Positions 8,580-17,425 of a stretch of DNA of 64,000 nucleotides are shown here, in pieces. A program made the position numbers and the translations under genes. The stretch's first letter is position 1, and each line of letters begins with the position of its first letter. This DNA is from Mesorhizobium sp. (GTDB lineage Bacteria > Pseudomonadota > Alphaproteobacteria > Rhizobiales > Rhizobiaceae): positions 1-64,000 of the forward strand of contig NZ_JAFKID010000007.1 of the NCBI RefSeq assembly GCF_017306545.1. Direction: 5' to 3'. Under the pieces are notes generated by a model. The model ran no database searches. It had not been told where the DNA came from and saw only the letters and a list, made by a program, of their open reading frames with translations.

Positions 8580-9502
8580 CTGAAAACAAGAGCCTGAAGC
8601 GCGTCGCCCGCCGCCGGTTGGGCTCATCATGCTTCAAGTCGGTGCGCCGGGCCTTTTCGGCTTGCCTGCTCGGGATCGTGACCCTCTCATGGGCGAGCAC
8701 CGCCGAAGCCGATCCGCCGCATTCCCGGTCGGCGCGAGAGCGCCAGACGGGCCGTATCTGCGACCTGATCTCGGACGAAGCCTCCCGCACCGGCCTGCCG
8801 AGGGATTTTTTCGCGCGGCTGATCTGGAAGGAAAGCCGGTTCGATCCGAACGCCGTCAGCCCCGCCGGCGCCGAGGGCGTCGCCCAGTTCATGCCCGGCA
8901 CGGCCAGGATGCGCGGGCTGGCCGATCCGTTCGATATCGCTGAGGCCATTCCCGCCTCGGCCGCCTACCTTGCCGAGATGCGGGCCGGCTACGGCAATCT
9001 CGGCCTGGCGGCCGCCGCCTACAATGCCGGCGAGGCGCGGGTTTCACGCTGGTTGAAGTCCGGCGGCTTCCTGCCGCTCGAGACGGAGGATTACGTGCTC
9101 GACATCATGGGGGAGGCGTCCGACAGGTTCACCGACGCCGCCTATCAGGGCACGATCCGGCCGCTGGACAAGAAGATGCCGTTCGACGTCGCCTGCCGCA
9201 GCCTGCGCGTGATCGAGGCGTCCGTCGTCGCCATGGCGACCATTCCGACGAAACCGTGGGGCGTGCAGGTGGCGGGCAGCTTCCGCCGCGCGGCGGCGAT
9301 CCGCCAGTGGCAGCGCCTGCAAGGCCGCTTCCCGGCGGCGCTCGGGACTTACGAGCCTGTGGTCAGCCGGGTGCGGGTCAACTACGCGCGGCGCGGCATC
9401 TACGCGGTCAGGATCGGCGCCGACAGCCGGCAGGCCGCCAACGACGTCTGCGGCAAGGTGCATGAGGTCGGCGGCGCCTGCGTGGTCATGCGCAACCGGT
9501 GA
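8537..9502 (+). CDS. Lytic murein transglycosylase (SLT domain)
   Basis: This is an exported peptidoglycan-cleaving enzyme that makes 1,6-anhydro muropeptides. The catalytic SLT-type domain is seen as LIWKESRFDPNAVSPAGAEGVAQFMPGTA (E of KES is the catalytic glutamate), then YLAEMRAGYGNLGLAAAAYNAGEARV. A C-terminal SPOR-like stretch (YAVRIGADSRQAANDVCGKV) may bind denuded glycan. The signal peptide is near residues 36-58 (AFSACLLGIVTLSWASTAEA). The reading given starts at ATG 8537, but the first codons lie inside a dispersed repeat; GTG at 8642 would give a conventional signal peptide and may be the true start. Confidence 0.85.
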   Translation: MSPEGGNRFRDSGTPENKSLKRVARRRLGSSCFKSVRRAFSACLLGIVTLSWASTAEADPPHSRSARERQTGRICDLISDEASRTGLPRDFFARLIWKESRFDPNAVSPAGAEGVAQFMPGTARMRGLADPFDIAEAIPASAAYLAEMRAGYGNLGLAAAAYNAGEARVSRWLKSGGFLPLETEDYVLDIMGEASDRFTDAAYQGTIRPLDKKMPFDVACRSLRVIEASVVAMATIPTKPWGVQVAGSFRRAAAIRQWQRLQGRFPAALGTYEPVVSRVRVNYARRGIYAVRIGADSRQAANDVCGKVHEVGGACVVMRNR

Positions 9503-9529
9503 GGGGCGAATGGCGCGCAGGCGTCGTGG

Positions 9530-11869
9530 CTACGCCCGTTTTGCGATCGTTTCGCCCAGCCAGTTGCCGATCTTGGCGCCGAGCCGGTCAGGCGAGATCG
9601 GCTTGGAGAGGTAGTCGTCCATGCCGGCCTCGATGCATTTGTCGCGGTCGCCCTTCAGCGCATGGGCGGTGACGCCGATGATCGAGATGTGGGCGCCGGT
9701 CGCCGCTTCGGCGGCGCGGATGGCGTTCGTCGCCTCGTAACCGTTCATCTCCGGCATCGATACGTCCATCAGGATAAGGCGCGGTTGCAGGGCCTTGTAC
9801 ATTTCCACCGCCGTGCGGCCGTTGCCGGCGATGCGGTAGCTGAGGCCCAGTCCGTTCAGGATCTGGCCGAAGACGAGCTGGTTCACCTCGTTGTCCTCGG
9901 CGATGAGGATGTCGACCGGGCGGCCGGACAAGCTGGTGCCGTCCTGCGCGGCAGGCTCGACGTCGCCACGGATGACGGTGAAGGCCGGCGGCTGCGGCGC
10001 GGGCGTGACGGCCGGGGTCGGCTCGCGCACGAACTGCGCCGCCGGCCTGGTGGCCAGGCTGCGCGCCTTCTGGATGGTGGCGACCACGGTGCCGAGCAGG
10101 ACGGCCGAGCGGGCCGGCTTGGTCAGGTGCGCGGCGATCCCGAAATCCATGATGAGCTTGGCGAAATCGACCTGGTCGACCGAGGTGAGCAGCACCACCG
10201 GGATCGGCGACAGCCGGCTGTCGGCGGCGATCGCCCTGGCGACGTCGGCGCCGTTCATGCCGGGCATCTGATAGTCGAGGATGACGCAATCCACCGATGC
10301 GCCGAGCTGGCGGGCGCGGTCGAGGAAGGCGAGGCCGACGGCGCCGCTTTCGGCGGCCGCGCAATCGAAGCCCCAGCTGCGCAACTGCTCCAGCAGGATC
10401 TCGCGGTTGACCGGATTGTCGTCGATGACCAGCACGCGCGCGCCGGTGACGTCGCTCGGCACGATCTCGTCGCCCTGCCTGGCCTCGTGCACCGGCAGCG
10501 GCGCGGTGAACCAGAAGACCGATCCGCGGCCGATCTCGCTCTCGACGCCGATCTTGCCGCCCATCAGGTCGATCAGGCGCGCGCCGATGGCGAGGCCGAG
10601 GCCGGTGCCTTCATGGCGGCGGGTGGAAGAGGCGTCCACCTGGGCGAACTTTTCAAACACGCTTTGCAGCTTGTCGGCCGGAATGCCGATGCCGGTGTCC
10701 TCGACGCGGACCTTCAAATGGGCGACGCCTTCGACGACCTCGCCGCCGACATCGACCAGCACATGGCCCTTCTCGGTGAACTTGACGGCGTTGCCGACGA
10801 GGTTGGTGACGATCTGGCGGAAGCGCCCGGCATCGCCGACGACGAAAGCCGGCAGGCGCGGGTCGACGCGCACGATCAGCTCCAGGTTCTTCTCGGCGAC
10901 GCGGGCCGACACCAGGGTGGCGACGTCTTCCACCGCTTCGGTCAGCCGGAAAGGCGCCGGGTCGAGGGTCAACTGACCGGCATTGATCTTGGAGAAGTCG
11001 AGAATGTCGTTGATGATGGTGAGCAGCGCGTTGCCGGACTTCACGATCACGTCGGTGAAGGTCCTTTGGCGTGGCGTCAGTTCGGTCTTGGCCAAGAGTT
11101 CGGCCATGCCGAGAACGCCGTTCATCGGCGTGCGGATCTCGTGGCTCATATTGGCCAAAAACTCGGATTTGGCGCGGTCGGCCGCTTCGGCCTTGAACAG
11201 CGATTCCGTGGTTTCCTTGAAGGCGCGGCGGATGGCTTTTTCCATCGGCCGGAAAATCCAGAAACCGACGACGGTCAGTGCCAGGAACAGCAGGCCGCTC
11301 GCCCACAGGAGCAGCCGGTCCGACGCCGCGTCGGCCAGATGACGCTCGCCGTCCATGGCGGCGCGCGCCTTGATCAGCATGGGTTGAGCGAACAGGTTGT
11401 TCTGGTTGCGGATTTCGCGCGGGCTCCAGTCGTCGACGGTGATCGCGGCGGCCATGAGGTTCAGGTTGCGCACCATGTCCTTGGCCGACCAGAAGAGGTC
11501 GCCGTTGACAGAGGCGGTGTCGAGCGCGTCGCGCGTGGGTTTCGACATGTGCGAGGACAGCGCGTCGATCTGCCCGGTCAGCGTGGTTATCTCGGCACCG
11601 ATGCGCTGGACGTAGTTGCGGGCGACGTTGGCGAGATCGCCGCGCGTTCCCGCGCGCCAGTTGCCGTGTGCCGTTTCGGCGAAGTCGGTGGCGTTGCGCA
11701 GTTCCTTCGTCAGTTCGACCAGATTGGCGCTGGTGGCGTCGACCTCGTGGCGGAACGAATTGATCCGGTTCAGGCCGAGCATCGCCGCCATGGCCGCGAG
11801 CGCGATCATCAGGAGGCCGGACAGGTAGCGAATCCGGATCGACCGGATGAAAGACGAATAGTCAGGCAT
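9530..11869 (-). CDS. Membrane-bound hybrid sensor histidine kinase with two receiver domains
   Basis: The 779-residue inner-membrane kinase starts at ATG 11869, which has a GGGG sequence about 7 nt upstream. Transmembrane helices lie at about 14-34 and 187-207, enclosing a helical periplasmic sensor region. HisKA follows (MSHEIRTPMNG, His near 244), then HATPase (NLVGNAVKFTEKG, DTGIGIP, GTGLGLAI) and two receiver domains with phosphoacceptor aspartates in VILDYQMPG (near 532) and ILMDVSMPEMNG (near 702). No HPt domain is present, so a separate phosphotransfer protein or output regulator must exist elsewhere. The signal sensed is unknown and no cognate regulator is adjacent. Confidence 0.93.
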   Translation of the reverse strand: MPDYSSFIRSIRIRYLSGLLMIALAAMAAMLGLNRINSFRHEVDATSANLVELTKELRNATDFAETAHGNWRAGTRGDLANVARNYVQRIGAEITTLTGQIDALSSHMSKPTRDALDTASVNGDLFWSAKDMVRNLNLMAAAITVDDWSPREIRNQNNLFAQPMLIKARAAMDGERHLADAASDRLLLWASGLLFLALTVVGFWIFRPMEKAIRRAFKETTESLFKAEAADRAKSEFLANMSHEIRTPMNGVLGMAELLAKTELTPRQRTFTDVIVKSGNALLTIINDILDFSKINAGQLTLDPAPFRLTEAVEDVATLVSARVAEKNLELIVRVDPRLPAFVVGDAGRFRQIVTNLVGNAVKFTEKGHVLVDVGGEVVEGVAHLKVRVEDTGIGIPADKLQSVFEKFAQVDASSTRRHEGTGLGLAIGARLIDLMGGKIGVESEIGRGSVFWFTAPLPVHEARQGDEIVPSDVTGARVLVIDDNPVNREILLEQLRSWGFDCAAAESGAVGLAFLDRARQLGASVDCVILDYQMPGMNGADVARAIAADSRLSPIPVVLLTSVDQVDFAKLIMDFGIAAHLTKPARSAVLLGTVVATIQKARSLATRPAAQFVREPTPAVTPAPQPPAFTVIRGDVEPAAQDGTSLSGRPVDILIAEDNEVNQLVFGQILNGLGLSYRIAGNGRTAVEMYKALQPRLILMDVSMPEMNGYEATNAIRAAEAATGAHISIIGVTAHALKGDRDKCIEAGMDDYLSKPISPDRLGAKIGNWLGETIAKRA

Positions 11870-12040
11870 GCGTAACCCCAGACCCATACGCGCCATTTTA
11901 ACGGCCGGGATTACGCTCTATTACCATTAAGATTCCGTTCAGCGGCGGCGGAGTGCGGCTGCCTCCGATGGCAGGGCCGCCGCATCGGGCGCAGACCTCC
12001 ACCGCCAACCCCCCAAGCGGAGGGGCCTGACGCGGGGGCG

Positions 12041-12958
12041 TCAATTGCTGCGCGAGGCGACAAAAGCGGCGGCGTTGGCGAGCATGGCGCCGCGCTCGCC
12101 GTAGGGTTCGAGCAGAGCGCGTGCCTGGGCGACCAGCCCGTCGAGCTGACGCCGCGCCCACTCCTGGCCGTGCAGCGCCGCCAGCGTCGCCTTGCCGGCG
12201 GCGGCGTCCTTGCCTGTCGCCTTGCCCAGCGTGCCGACATCCGAAGTCAGGTCGAGGAGGTCGTCGGCGAGCTGGAAGGCCAGCCCGATGGCCGAGCCGA
12301 ATTCACCGAGCCGTTCGCGGTCGGCCGCCGGCGCGCCGGCGACGATGGCGCCTGCCTCGCAAGCGAAACGGATCAGCGCGCCCGTCTTCATTGCCTGCAA
12401 GCGGATGATGCCGGCCTCATTGGGCCGCTCATGCGCAGCTTGCAGGTCGAGCATCTGGCCGCCGGCCATGCCGCCGATGCCCGCGGCGCGCGCCAGGGCC
12501 ACCACCAGGGCGGCGCGCCGCTCGGCCGGAAGGAGCGTCGCCTCGTCGGCCAGCGCGTCGAAGGCGAGCGTCAGAAGCGCGTCGCCGGCCAGGATCGCGG
12601 TCGCCTCGTCATAGGCCCGGTGTACGGTCGGCTGGCCGCGGCGCAGGTCGTCGTCGTCCATCGCCGGCAGGTCGTCATGGATGAGCGAATAGCAATGCAC
12701 GCATTCAAGAGCTGCGGCGACGCGCGCGGCCGCTTCGCCGTCGGCTTCGAAAAGTGCCGCGCTTTCCATGACCAGGAAGGGGCGCAGCCGCTTGCCGCCG
12801 TTGAGCACGCCGTGCCGCATCGCCGCCGCGAGCCGCTGCGGCCGGGCGATCTCGCCCGCCAGCGGGCGCTCGTCGAGCAGGCGGCGCAGCACCGCCGCGA
12901 CGGTTTCCGCCCGCTTGAGAAGCGCCTGTTCGAACGCTTTGTGCCCGTCTTTCGCCAT
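12041..12958 (-). CDS. ispA: Polyprenyl synthetase, farnesyl diphosphate synthase type
   Basis: The 305-residue cytosolic enzyme condenses isopentenyl diphosphate with allylic diphosphates. GGKRLRPFLV, the first aspartate-rich motif DDLPAMDDDDLRRG, KTGALIRFA and the second motif QLADDLLDLT are present. The residues before the first motif (HCYSLIHDD) fit a short-chain FPP/GPP synthase of the IspA type, though exact product length cannot be read with certainty. The ATG at 12958 (MAKDGHKAFEQAL) is preferred; an upstream extension to 13003 adds non-conserved residues. No dxs or xseB is next to it, unlike in many bacteria. Confidence 0.9.
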   Translation of the reverse strand: MAKDGHKAFEQALLKRAETVAAVLRRLLDERPLAGEIARPQRLAAAMRHGVLNGGKRLRPFLVMESAALFEADGEAAARVAAALECVHCYSLIHDDLPAMDDDDLRRGQPTVHRAYDEATAILAGDALLTLAFDALADEATLLPAERRAALVVALARAAGIGGMAGGQMLDLQAAHERPNEAGIIRLQAMKTGALIRFACEAGAIVAGAPAADRERLGEFGSAIGLAFQLADDLLDLTSDVGTLGKATGKDAAAGKATLAALHGQEWARRQLDGLVAQARALLEPYGERGAMLANAAAFVASRSN

Positions 12959-13145
12959 GGCGGCGAGCGGTAGCCGACACTCAGGCGTTGCGCAAGCAGC
13001 CAACCGCCATTATGCCGGTCTGGGGTCTGTACTTCGACGGGTTGAGGGCCGATGTGGCCGAGGCCGGTACGGGTCCAAGGGGCTTCATCGAGGTTGAACG
13101 GGGTTGGCGGAACCGATCAGCGACCACGGAACCGAAGGGCTGGAG

Positions 13146-13856
13146 ATGGCGTCGAGAGGAAAAGGCGGCACGCGCGCCGGCCTCAGGCGCTGGTTGCGGC
13201 GGGCGTTTCTCGCGGCCGTGGCGCTGGCGGCCATCCCTGCCGTGCTGACGATCGTCTATGCGCCGTCCTTCGTGCATCCGGTTTCGACGCTGATGCTGAA
13301 GGATATCCTCACCTTTTCCGGCTACGACCGGCGCTGGGTATCGATCGACGACGTGGCGCCGCTGCTGTCCGATTCCGTCATCATGTCGGAGGACGGCCAG
13401 TTCTGCTTCCACCATGGCGTCGACCTCGGCGAATTGAGAGGCGTGGTGGACGACGCGCTGGCCGGCGAGGCGACGCGCGGCGCCTCCACCATCACCATGC
13501 AGACGGTCAAGAATCTGTTCCTGTGGGCGCGTCCGCTGGCCAGCGTGCGCAAGGTCATCGAGCTGCCGCTGGCCGTCTATTTCGACGCGGTGCTGTCGAA
13601 GCGGCGCATCATGGAAATCTATCTCAACATCGCCGAATGGGGGCCGGGCATCTACGGCATCGAGGCGGCGGCGCGCCATCATTTCGGCGTCTCGGCCAAG
13701 AACCTGACGCGCCGGCAGGCGGCGTTGCTGGCGGTGACGCTGCCCAACCCCTATGAGCGCAATCCAGCGAAGCCCGGTCCGGGGTTGCGGCGGCTCGCCA
13801 ACCTGATCGAGCGGCGCGCGGCGAGATCGGGCGGCTATGTCGGCTGCCTCGACTGA
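13146..13856 (+). CDS. mtgA: Monofunctional biosynthetic peptidoglycan transglycosylase
   Basis: MtgA polymerises lipid II into glycan strands at the outer face of the inner membrane. The 236-residue protein has one N-terminal anchor ([21 protein letters not shown]) and then the GT51 domain: [13 protein letters not shown] with the catalytic Glu, [16 protein letters not shown], and [21 protein letters not shown]. No transpeptidase domain follows, so it is the monofunctional type. The start is ATG 13146 with GGAG just upstream; a TTG at 13104 is less likely. Confidence 0.95.
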   Translation: MASRGKGGTRAGLRRWLRRAFLAAVALAAIPAVLTIVYAPSFVHPVSTLMLKDILTFSGYDRRWVSIDDVAPLLSDSVIMSEDGQFCFHHGVDLGELRGVVDDALAGEATRGASTITMQTVKNLFLWARPLASVRKVIELPLAVYFDAVLSKRRIMEIYLNIAEWGPGIYGIEAAARHHFGVSAKNLTRRQAALLAVTLPNPYERNPAKPGPGLRRLANLIERRAARSGGYVGCLD

Positions 13857-14011
13857 GAGGCGGGCAAGGCAGGCAAAAAAATTCGCGGCGACGCTGGCCA
13901 AAACGGCGTGGGCCGTGTATAGGCACGCCACTTTCTTCTGGAAATCCGGCCCGAAAGCGGCCCTTTCACGAGGGCAATGACGGGCTTTGACCGATTGAGT
14001 GGAGCATATCC

Positions 14012-14194
14012 ATGGCCGTTCCGAAACGCAAAACCTCCCCCTCGAAGCGCGGCATGCGCCGTGCGGCCGACGCCCTCAAGGCGCCGACCTATATCGAGGA
14101 CAAGAATTCCGGCGAAATGCGCCGTCCGCACCACATCGACCTGAAGACGGGCATGTATCGCGGCCGCCAAGTGCTGGAGCCGAAGGAAGGCTGA
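14012..14194 (+). CDS. rpmF: 50S ribosomal protein L32
   Basis: The 60-residue protein [20 protein letters not shown]... is ribosomal protein L32. The invariant MAVPK(R/K)K(T/V)S start fixes the ATG at 14012, preceded by GTGGAGC. The zinc-binding cysteines of some L32 forms are absent, as usual in this group. A strong intrinsic terminator lies 30 nt downstream. Confidence 0.97.
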   Translation: MAVPKRKTSPSKRGMRRAADALKAPTYIEDKNSGEMRRPHHIDLKTGMYRGRQVLEPKEG

Positions 14195-14223
14195 AAAGCC
14201 TCCCTGTCCGGTTGACGATTGCG

Positions 14224-14254
14224 GGACCGGCCTCTGGCCGGTCCTTTGCGTTTT
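14224..14254 (+). terminator. Intrinsic terminator of rpmF
   Basis: GGACCGGCC, loop TCT, GGCCGGTCC forms a perfect 9-bp stem followed by TTTGCGTTTT. Its position 30 nt after the L32 stop makes it the rpmF terminator. Confidence 0.85.
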
Positions 14255-14387
14255 CGCATGGCCGGCGCAAGCGTGTCTTTGCGCTGAGCTATGGCGGACG
14301 GCCGTAACGTCCATCGGCCGAATATCTTGACGGCGGACGTGGCCGGATATCACCTTCGGACGACGTGCGTTAACCGGAACCTGCCCG

Positions 14388-14789
14388 ATGCTTTCCAGTA
14401 TCCCGCTCCTGATCGTACCCTTCGTCCTCTACAATCTGGGGCTCGCCGGCCTGTTCGGCGGTGGCGACGATCCCTGGGCGAGCGGGATATTCTCGATCTC
14501 GATGATGTCGGGCGGCGTCTTTTCCATGACGCTCGGCGACCTGATGGTGCTGGTCGGCCTGGCTTTCTTCTTCGTGGAGATCCTGAAATCGACGCGCACC
14601 TCGAACGCCTCGATCCTCGACCATCTGCTCTCCACCTTCGTCTTCGTGGCCTTCCTGGTCGAATTCCTCCTGGTCAAGGGTGCGGCGCATTCCGTCTTCT
14701 TCACGCTGATGGTGATTTCGCTGATCGACGTGCTGGCCGGCTTTTCGGTGTCGATCCGTTCGGCCGGGCGCGACGTCAATCTTTCCTGA
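14388..14789 (+). CDS. Conserved hypothetical four-helix membrane protein
   Basis: The 133-residue protein has four hydrophobic segments: SIPLLIVPFVLYNLGLAGLF, the SISMMSGGVFSMTLGDLMVLVGLAFFFVEIL region, HLLSTFVFVAFLVEFLLV, and FFTLMVISLIDVLAGFSVSI. It is an inner-membrane protein. I recognise this type as conserved in alphaproteobacteria but know no function. It stands alone after rpmF and is convergent with the HxlR gene, 4 nt away. Confidence 0.7.
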   Translation: MLSSIPLLIVPFVLYNLGLAGLFGGGDDPWASGIFSISMMSGGVFSMTLGDLMVLVGLAFFFVEILKSTRTSNASILDHLLSTFVFVAFLVEFLLVKGAAHSVFFTLMVISLIDVLAGFSVSIRSAGRDVNLS

Positions 14790-14793
14790 ATGC

Positions 14794-15324
14794 TTAAAGC
14801 CGTTCCTGTTCAAACGGAATCGGCGGAACCGCCTTCCTGGCGACGACGGCGGCATAGGCTGCCCGCAACTCGGCCCGCACAGTCTCGCCTTCCGGGCTCG
14901 CCACGCCGATGCCCAGATGTTCGAACCGCAGTTCGTCCATGAACCGCTCCCACAGGGCCGGCCCGCCCTTTTCCATGAGTTCGGCACGGATCGACAGTTC
15001 CTCGCTCACCGGCAACCAGGCTCGGCCCCAGGCGCCGAGCGCCGCCATGATCGGCACCAGCTGGATCGACATTTCGGTGAGGCTGTAGATCGCCTTCTGT
15101 TTGTGGCTGGGGTCGTCGGCCCTGGTCAGCATGCCGAGCTCGAGCAGGCGCCTGAGGCGGTCGGCCAGGATGTTGGAGGCGATGCCCTCCATCGAATGGT
15201 TGAGCAATTCGCGAAAATGCCGTCGCCCGCCGAAGATCATGTCGCGCAGGATGACGAGGCTCCAGCGGTCGCCGAATACTTCCAGCGACAGGTTTATGGG
15301 GCAGCCGGAGCGCCGGTCCAGCAT
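14794..15324 (-). CDS. HxlR-family winged-helix regulator
   Basis: The 176-residue DNA-binding protein has the HxlR signature at its N terminus: CPINLSLEVFGDRWSLVILRDM, then GGRRHFRELL, IASNILADRLRRLLELGML and the wing KQKAIYSLTE. HxlR proteins often sense electrophiles or oxidants through the N-terminal cysteine, present here near residue 8. The C-terminal 70 residues are an extension. The targets are unknown; it lies downstream of an ArsR-like regulator and an MFS carrier on the same strand. Confidence 0.88.
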   Translation of the reverse strand: MLDRRSGCPINLSLEVFGDRWSLVILRDMIFGGRRHFRELLNHSMEGIASNILADRLRRLLELGMLTRADDPSHKQKAIYSLTEMSIQLVPIMAALGAWGRAWLPVSEELSIRAELMEKGGPALWERFMDELRFEHLGIGVASPEGETVRAELRAAYAAVVARKAVPPIPFEQERL

Positions 15325-15444
15325 GATGCGTCGTTCCGTAAAACCAGTTTCGTTATGCCACTGGTTCTATTCTGGCCAACCGATTGCCGATTGCAACCGA
15401 AAATGGCGGGCGCGACCGACCTGAAGCGGCGCCGGAAACGCCGC

Positions 15445-15705
15445 TCAACCGTCCCAGAACTGGTCGAGCCAGATGTTGAGCCTGAAGAAGCCGGTGCTGC
15501 TGACGGTGTAAACGCGGCGCGTGCCCCGGCTTTCGGCGCTGACCAATCCCGCGTCCAGCAACACCTTGAGATGCTGGGAAACGGCCGGCCGCGAAACCGG
15601 AAGACCCGACGCCAGTTCGTTCACCGTCTTCGGCCCCCGCCTCAATTCCTCCAGCAGGTAGCGACGGTGGGGATCGGCGATGGCGACGAAGGCATCAGGC
15701 GTCAT
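15445..15705 (-). CDS. ArsR-family winged-helix regulator
   Basis: The 86-residue protein is a minimal ArsR/SmtB-type domain: IADPHRRYLLEELRRGPKTVNELASGLP, then the recognition helix SRPAVSQHLKVLLDAGLV and the wing ESRGTRRVYTV. It lacks the metal-binding CxC of ArsR proper, so the signal is not obviously a metal. It starts 31 nt after the MFS stop on the same strand, consistent with a shared operon. Confidence 0.87.
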   Translation of the reverse strand: MTPDAFVAIADPHRRYLLEELRRGPKTVNELASGLPVSRPAVSQHLKVLLDAGLVSAESRGTRRVYTVSSTGFFRLNIWLDQFWDG

Positions 15706-15736
15706 GCCTCATTTGTGAGGCAAAGTTACGGAAATC

Positions 15737-16984
15737 TCAACCTCCGGTTTCGGATTTCATGCGCGGGTCGAGCCGCGCCGCTTCCGGCGTCAGGGTCCGC
15801 TCCGCCGGCTGGGTCTTGAAGGCGTCGCGATCCTCGATCGGCACGGGCGCACGCGCCTTGATGCGCAGCATCGTGTAGCCGGCAAGCGACAGGTGCGCCA
15901 GCGCCGTGGCCAGGAACAGCCCCTCCGGGCGAACCCGGTCCATCAGCGCGGCGGCGAGCATCGGGCCGATCATCGTGCCGAAGCCGTAGAGCATCAGCAG
16001 GCCGCTGGAAACCTTGACGAAATCCTCGGAGGCGGCGTGGTCGTTGGCATGCGCGACGGCGACGGAATAGAGCGTGTAGGCGAAGGCGCCGTAGCAGGCC
16101 GCGAAGGTGAGCACCAAGGCGCTCGTCTGCGGTCTGAACAGGAAGATGAGAAGCGCGAACAATGCCGCGCAGCCGGCGGCGCCGGCCAGCACGTAGCGCC
16201 GGTCGGTGCGGTCCGACAGGCGCCCGGCTGGCAGTTGCATGACGGCGCCGGCGATGACCACCAGGCTCATCATCAAGGCGATCGCCGCCGTCGAGATGCC
16301 GATGCGCGCGCCGTAGACGGCGCCGAGCGTGCCCCAGGCGCCGTTGGCGACGCCGATCAGCAGGCAGCCTACCGCCGACACCGGCGAGTTGCGGTAAAGC
16401 CCCCTGATGTCGAGCTTGACGTCCTGCAAAGGCTTCGGCGTCGACTGGGTCGAAACGGCCGTCGGGATCAGCGACAGACAGAAGAAGATGCCGGTGATCA
16501 TGAACAGCGAGGCCGAACGCACGTCGCCGCCGGCGACGATCATCTGGCCGCCCATGATCGAGGCGTAGGTGACCATCATGTAGAGGCCGAAGACGGTGCC
16601 GCGATTCTCGTTGGTGGCCTTCTCGTTCAGCCAGCTCTCGATGATCATGAAGGCGCCGGCCATGGTGAAGCCGGTGAAGGCGCGCAGCACGATCCAGGCG
16701 TATTCGTCGATGATCAGCCCGGTGAGCAGCGCGATGATGGCGCCCGAGGCGGCGAAGGTGCCGAAGGCCCGCACATGGCCGGCGCGGCGCACGATGCGCG
16801 GCGCGAAAAAGCAGCCGGCGACGAAGCCGGCCGCCCAGGCCGTGCCCATCAGGCCGAGCGCGGTGGTGGAAAATCCCTCCACCTGGCCGCGCAACGGCAG
16901 CAGCAGGCCGTGCAGGCCGGAGGCCGCCAGCAGGAAGGCGGTGCCGCGAAGAAGGGAAAGGATCGGTCTATAAGCTGCGAGCAT
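15737..16984 (-). CDS. Major facilitator superfamily transporter
   Basis: The 415-residue inner-membrane protein has twelve hydrophobic segments. It shows MFS-like loops, FFAPRIVRRAGHVRAFG after the second helix and PAGRLSDRTDRRYVL in the second half. The IIESWLNEKATNENRGTVFGLYMM region is typical of the YcaD-like subgroup of MFS proteins. The substrate cannot be read from sequence. Two small regulators follow on the same strand, so expression may be controlled by them. Confidence 0.88.
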   Translation of the reverse strand: MLAAYRPILSLLRGTAFLLAASGLHGLLLPLRGQVEGFSTTALGLMGTAWAAGFVAGCFFAPRIVRRAGHVRAFGTFAASGAIIALLTGLIIDEYAWIVLRAFTGFTMAGAFMIIESWLNEKATNENRGTVFGLYMMVTYASIMGGQMIVAGGDVRSASLFMITGIFFCLSLIPTAVSTQSTPKPLQDVKLDIRGLYRNSPVSAVGCLLIGVANGAWGTLGAVYGARIGISTAAIALMMSLVVIAGAVMQLPAGRLSDRTDRRYVLAGAAGCAALFALLIFLFRPQTSALVLTFAACYGAFAYTLYSVAVAHANDHAASEDFVKVSSGLLMLYGFGTMIGPMLAAALMDRVRPEGLFLATALAHLSLAGYTMLRIKARAPVPIEDRDAFKTQPAERTLTPEAARLDPRMKSETGG

Positions 16985-17080
16985 CGGAGGTCCGTCTGGA
17001 GAATCGGTGTGCCCACGTCACAATAGGCGGTTTGGGGCTTTTCAGCGGCGGCGATACGACGCCTGGAGTTTGTTTTTGAC

Positions 17081-17127
17081 GCATGATGTTTTCCGAAAAG
17101 TCCGCAACTTTTCGGAAAACATCATGC
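17081..17127. repeat. Perfect 21-bp palindrome (GCATGATGTTTTCCGAAAAG type)
   Basis: Arms 17081-17101 and 17107-17127 are perfectly complementary with a 5-nt loop. It sits between the MFS gene and the DUF1192 gene. Palindromes of this type recur in intergenic regions of Mesorhizobium-like genomes, so it is probably a repetitive extragenic unit, and it could also act as a terminator. Confidence 0.8.
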
Positions 17128-17128
17128 T

Positions 17129-17320
17129 CTAGCGGCGAAACAGCGCCTCGGCGGCCGACTTGGTGGCGCCCTTGGCCTGCAATTCCGCCTCCAGCCGTAC
17201 GATCTCGTCGCGCAGCAGTTTTATGCGCTCGTTCAACTCGCCGACCGACAGCAGCGACAGGTCCTGGCCGATTTCATGCGCTTTCGGCTTTTTCCCCGGT
17301 TCATCGTCAAAGATCGCCAT
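17129..17320 (-). CDS. DUF1192 family small coiled-coil protein
   Basis: The 63-residue protein MAIFDDEPGKKPKAHEIGQDL... has the DUF1192 pattern LSLLSVGELNERIKLLRDEIVRLEAELQ. It is a short acidic segment followed by a helical region with KSAAEALFRR at the end. The function is unknown. It is divergent from the quinone oxidoreductase gene, a conserved arrangement in rhizobia as far as I recall. A longer open frame to 17890 is antisense to that gene and is not used. Confidence 0.85.
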   Translation of the reverse strand: MAIFDDEPGKKPKAHEIGQDLSLLSVGELNERIKLLRDEIVRLEAELQAKGATKSAAEALFRR

Positions 17321-17425
17321 CGCGGCTCTCCGATTGCCTGTTTGCCTGACGCGCCGGGCAGCATACATAGGACGTGGGCACGGTGCAAAAGGCAGGGCGC
17401 AGACGGCGAGGGGATAGAGGAAGCG

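Noticed and set aside
9662-11875. A 737-codon open frame antisense to the hybrid kinase
   Set aside because: No domain, no ribosome binding site, composition typical of GC-rich shadow frames; the kinase is unambiguous on the other strand.
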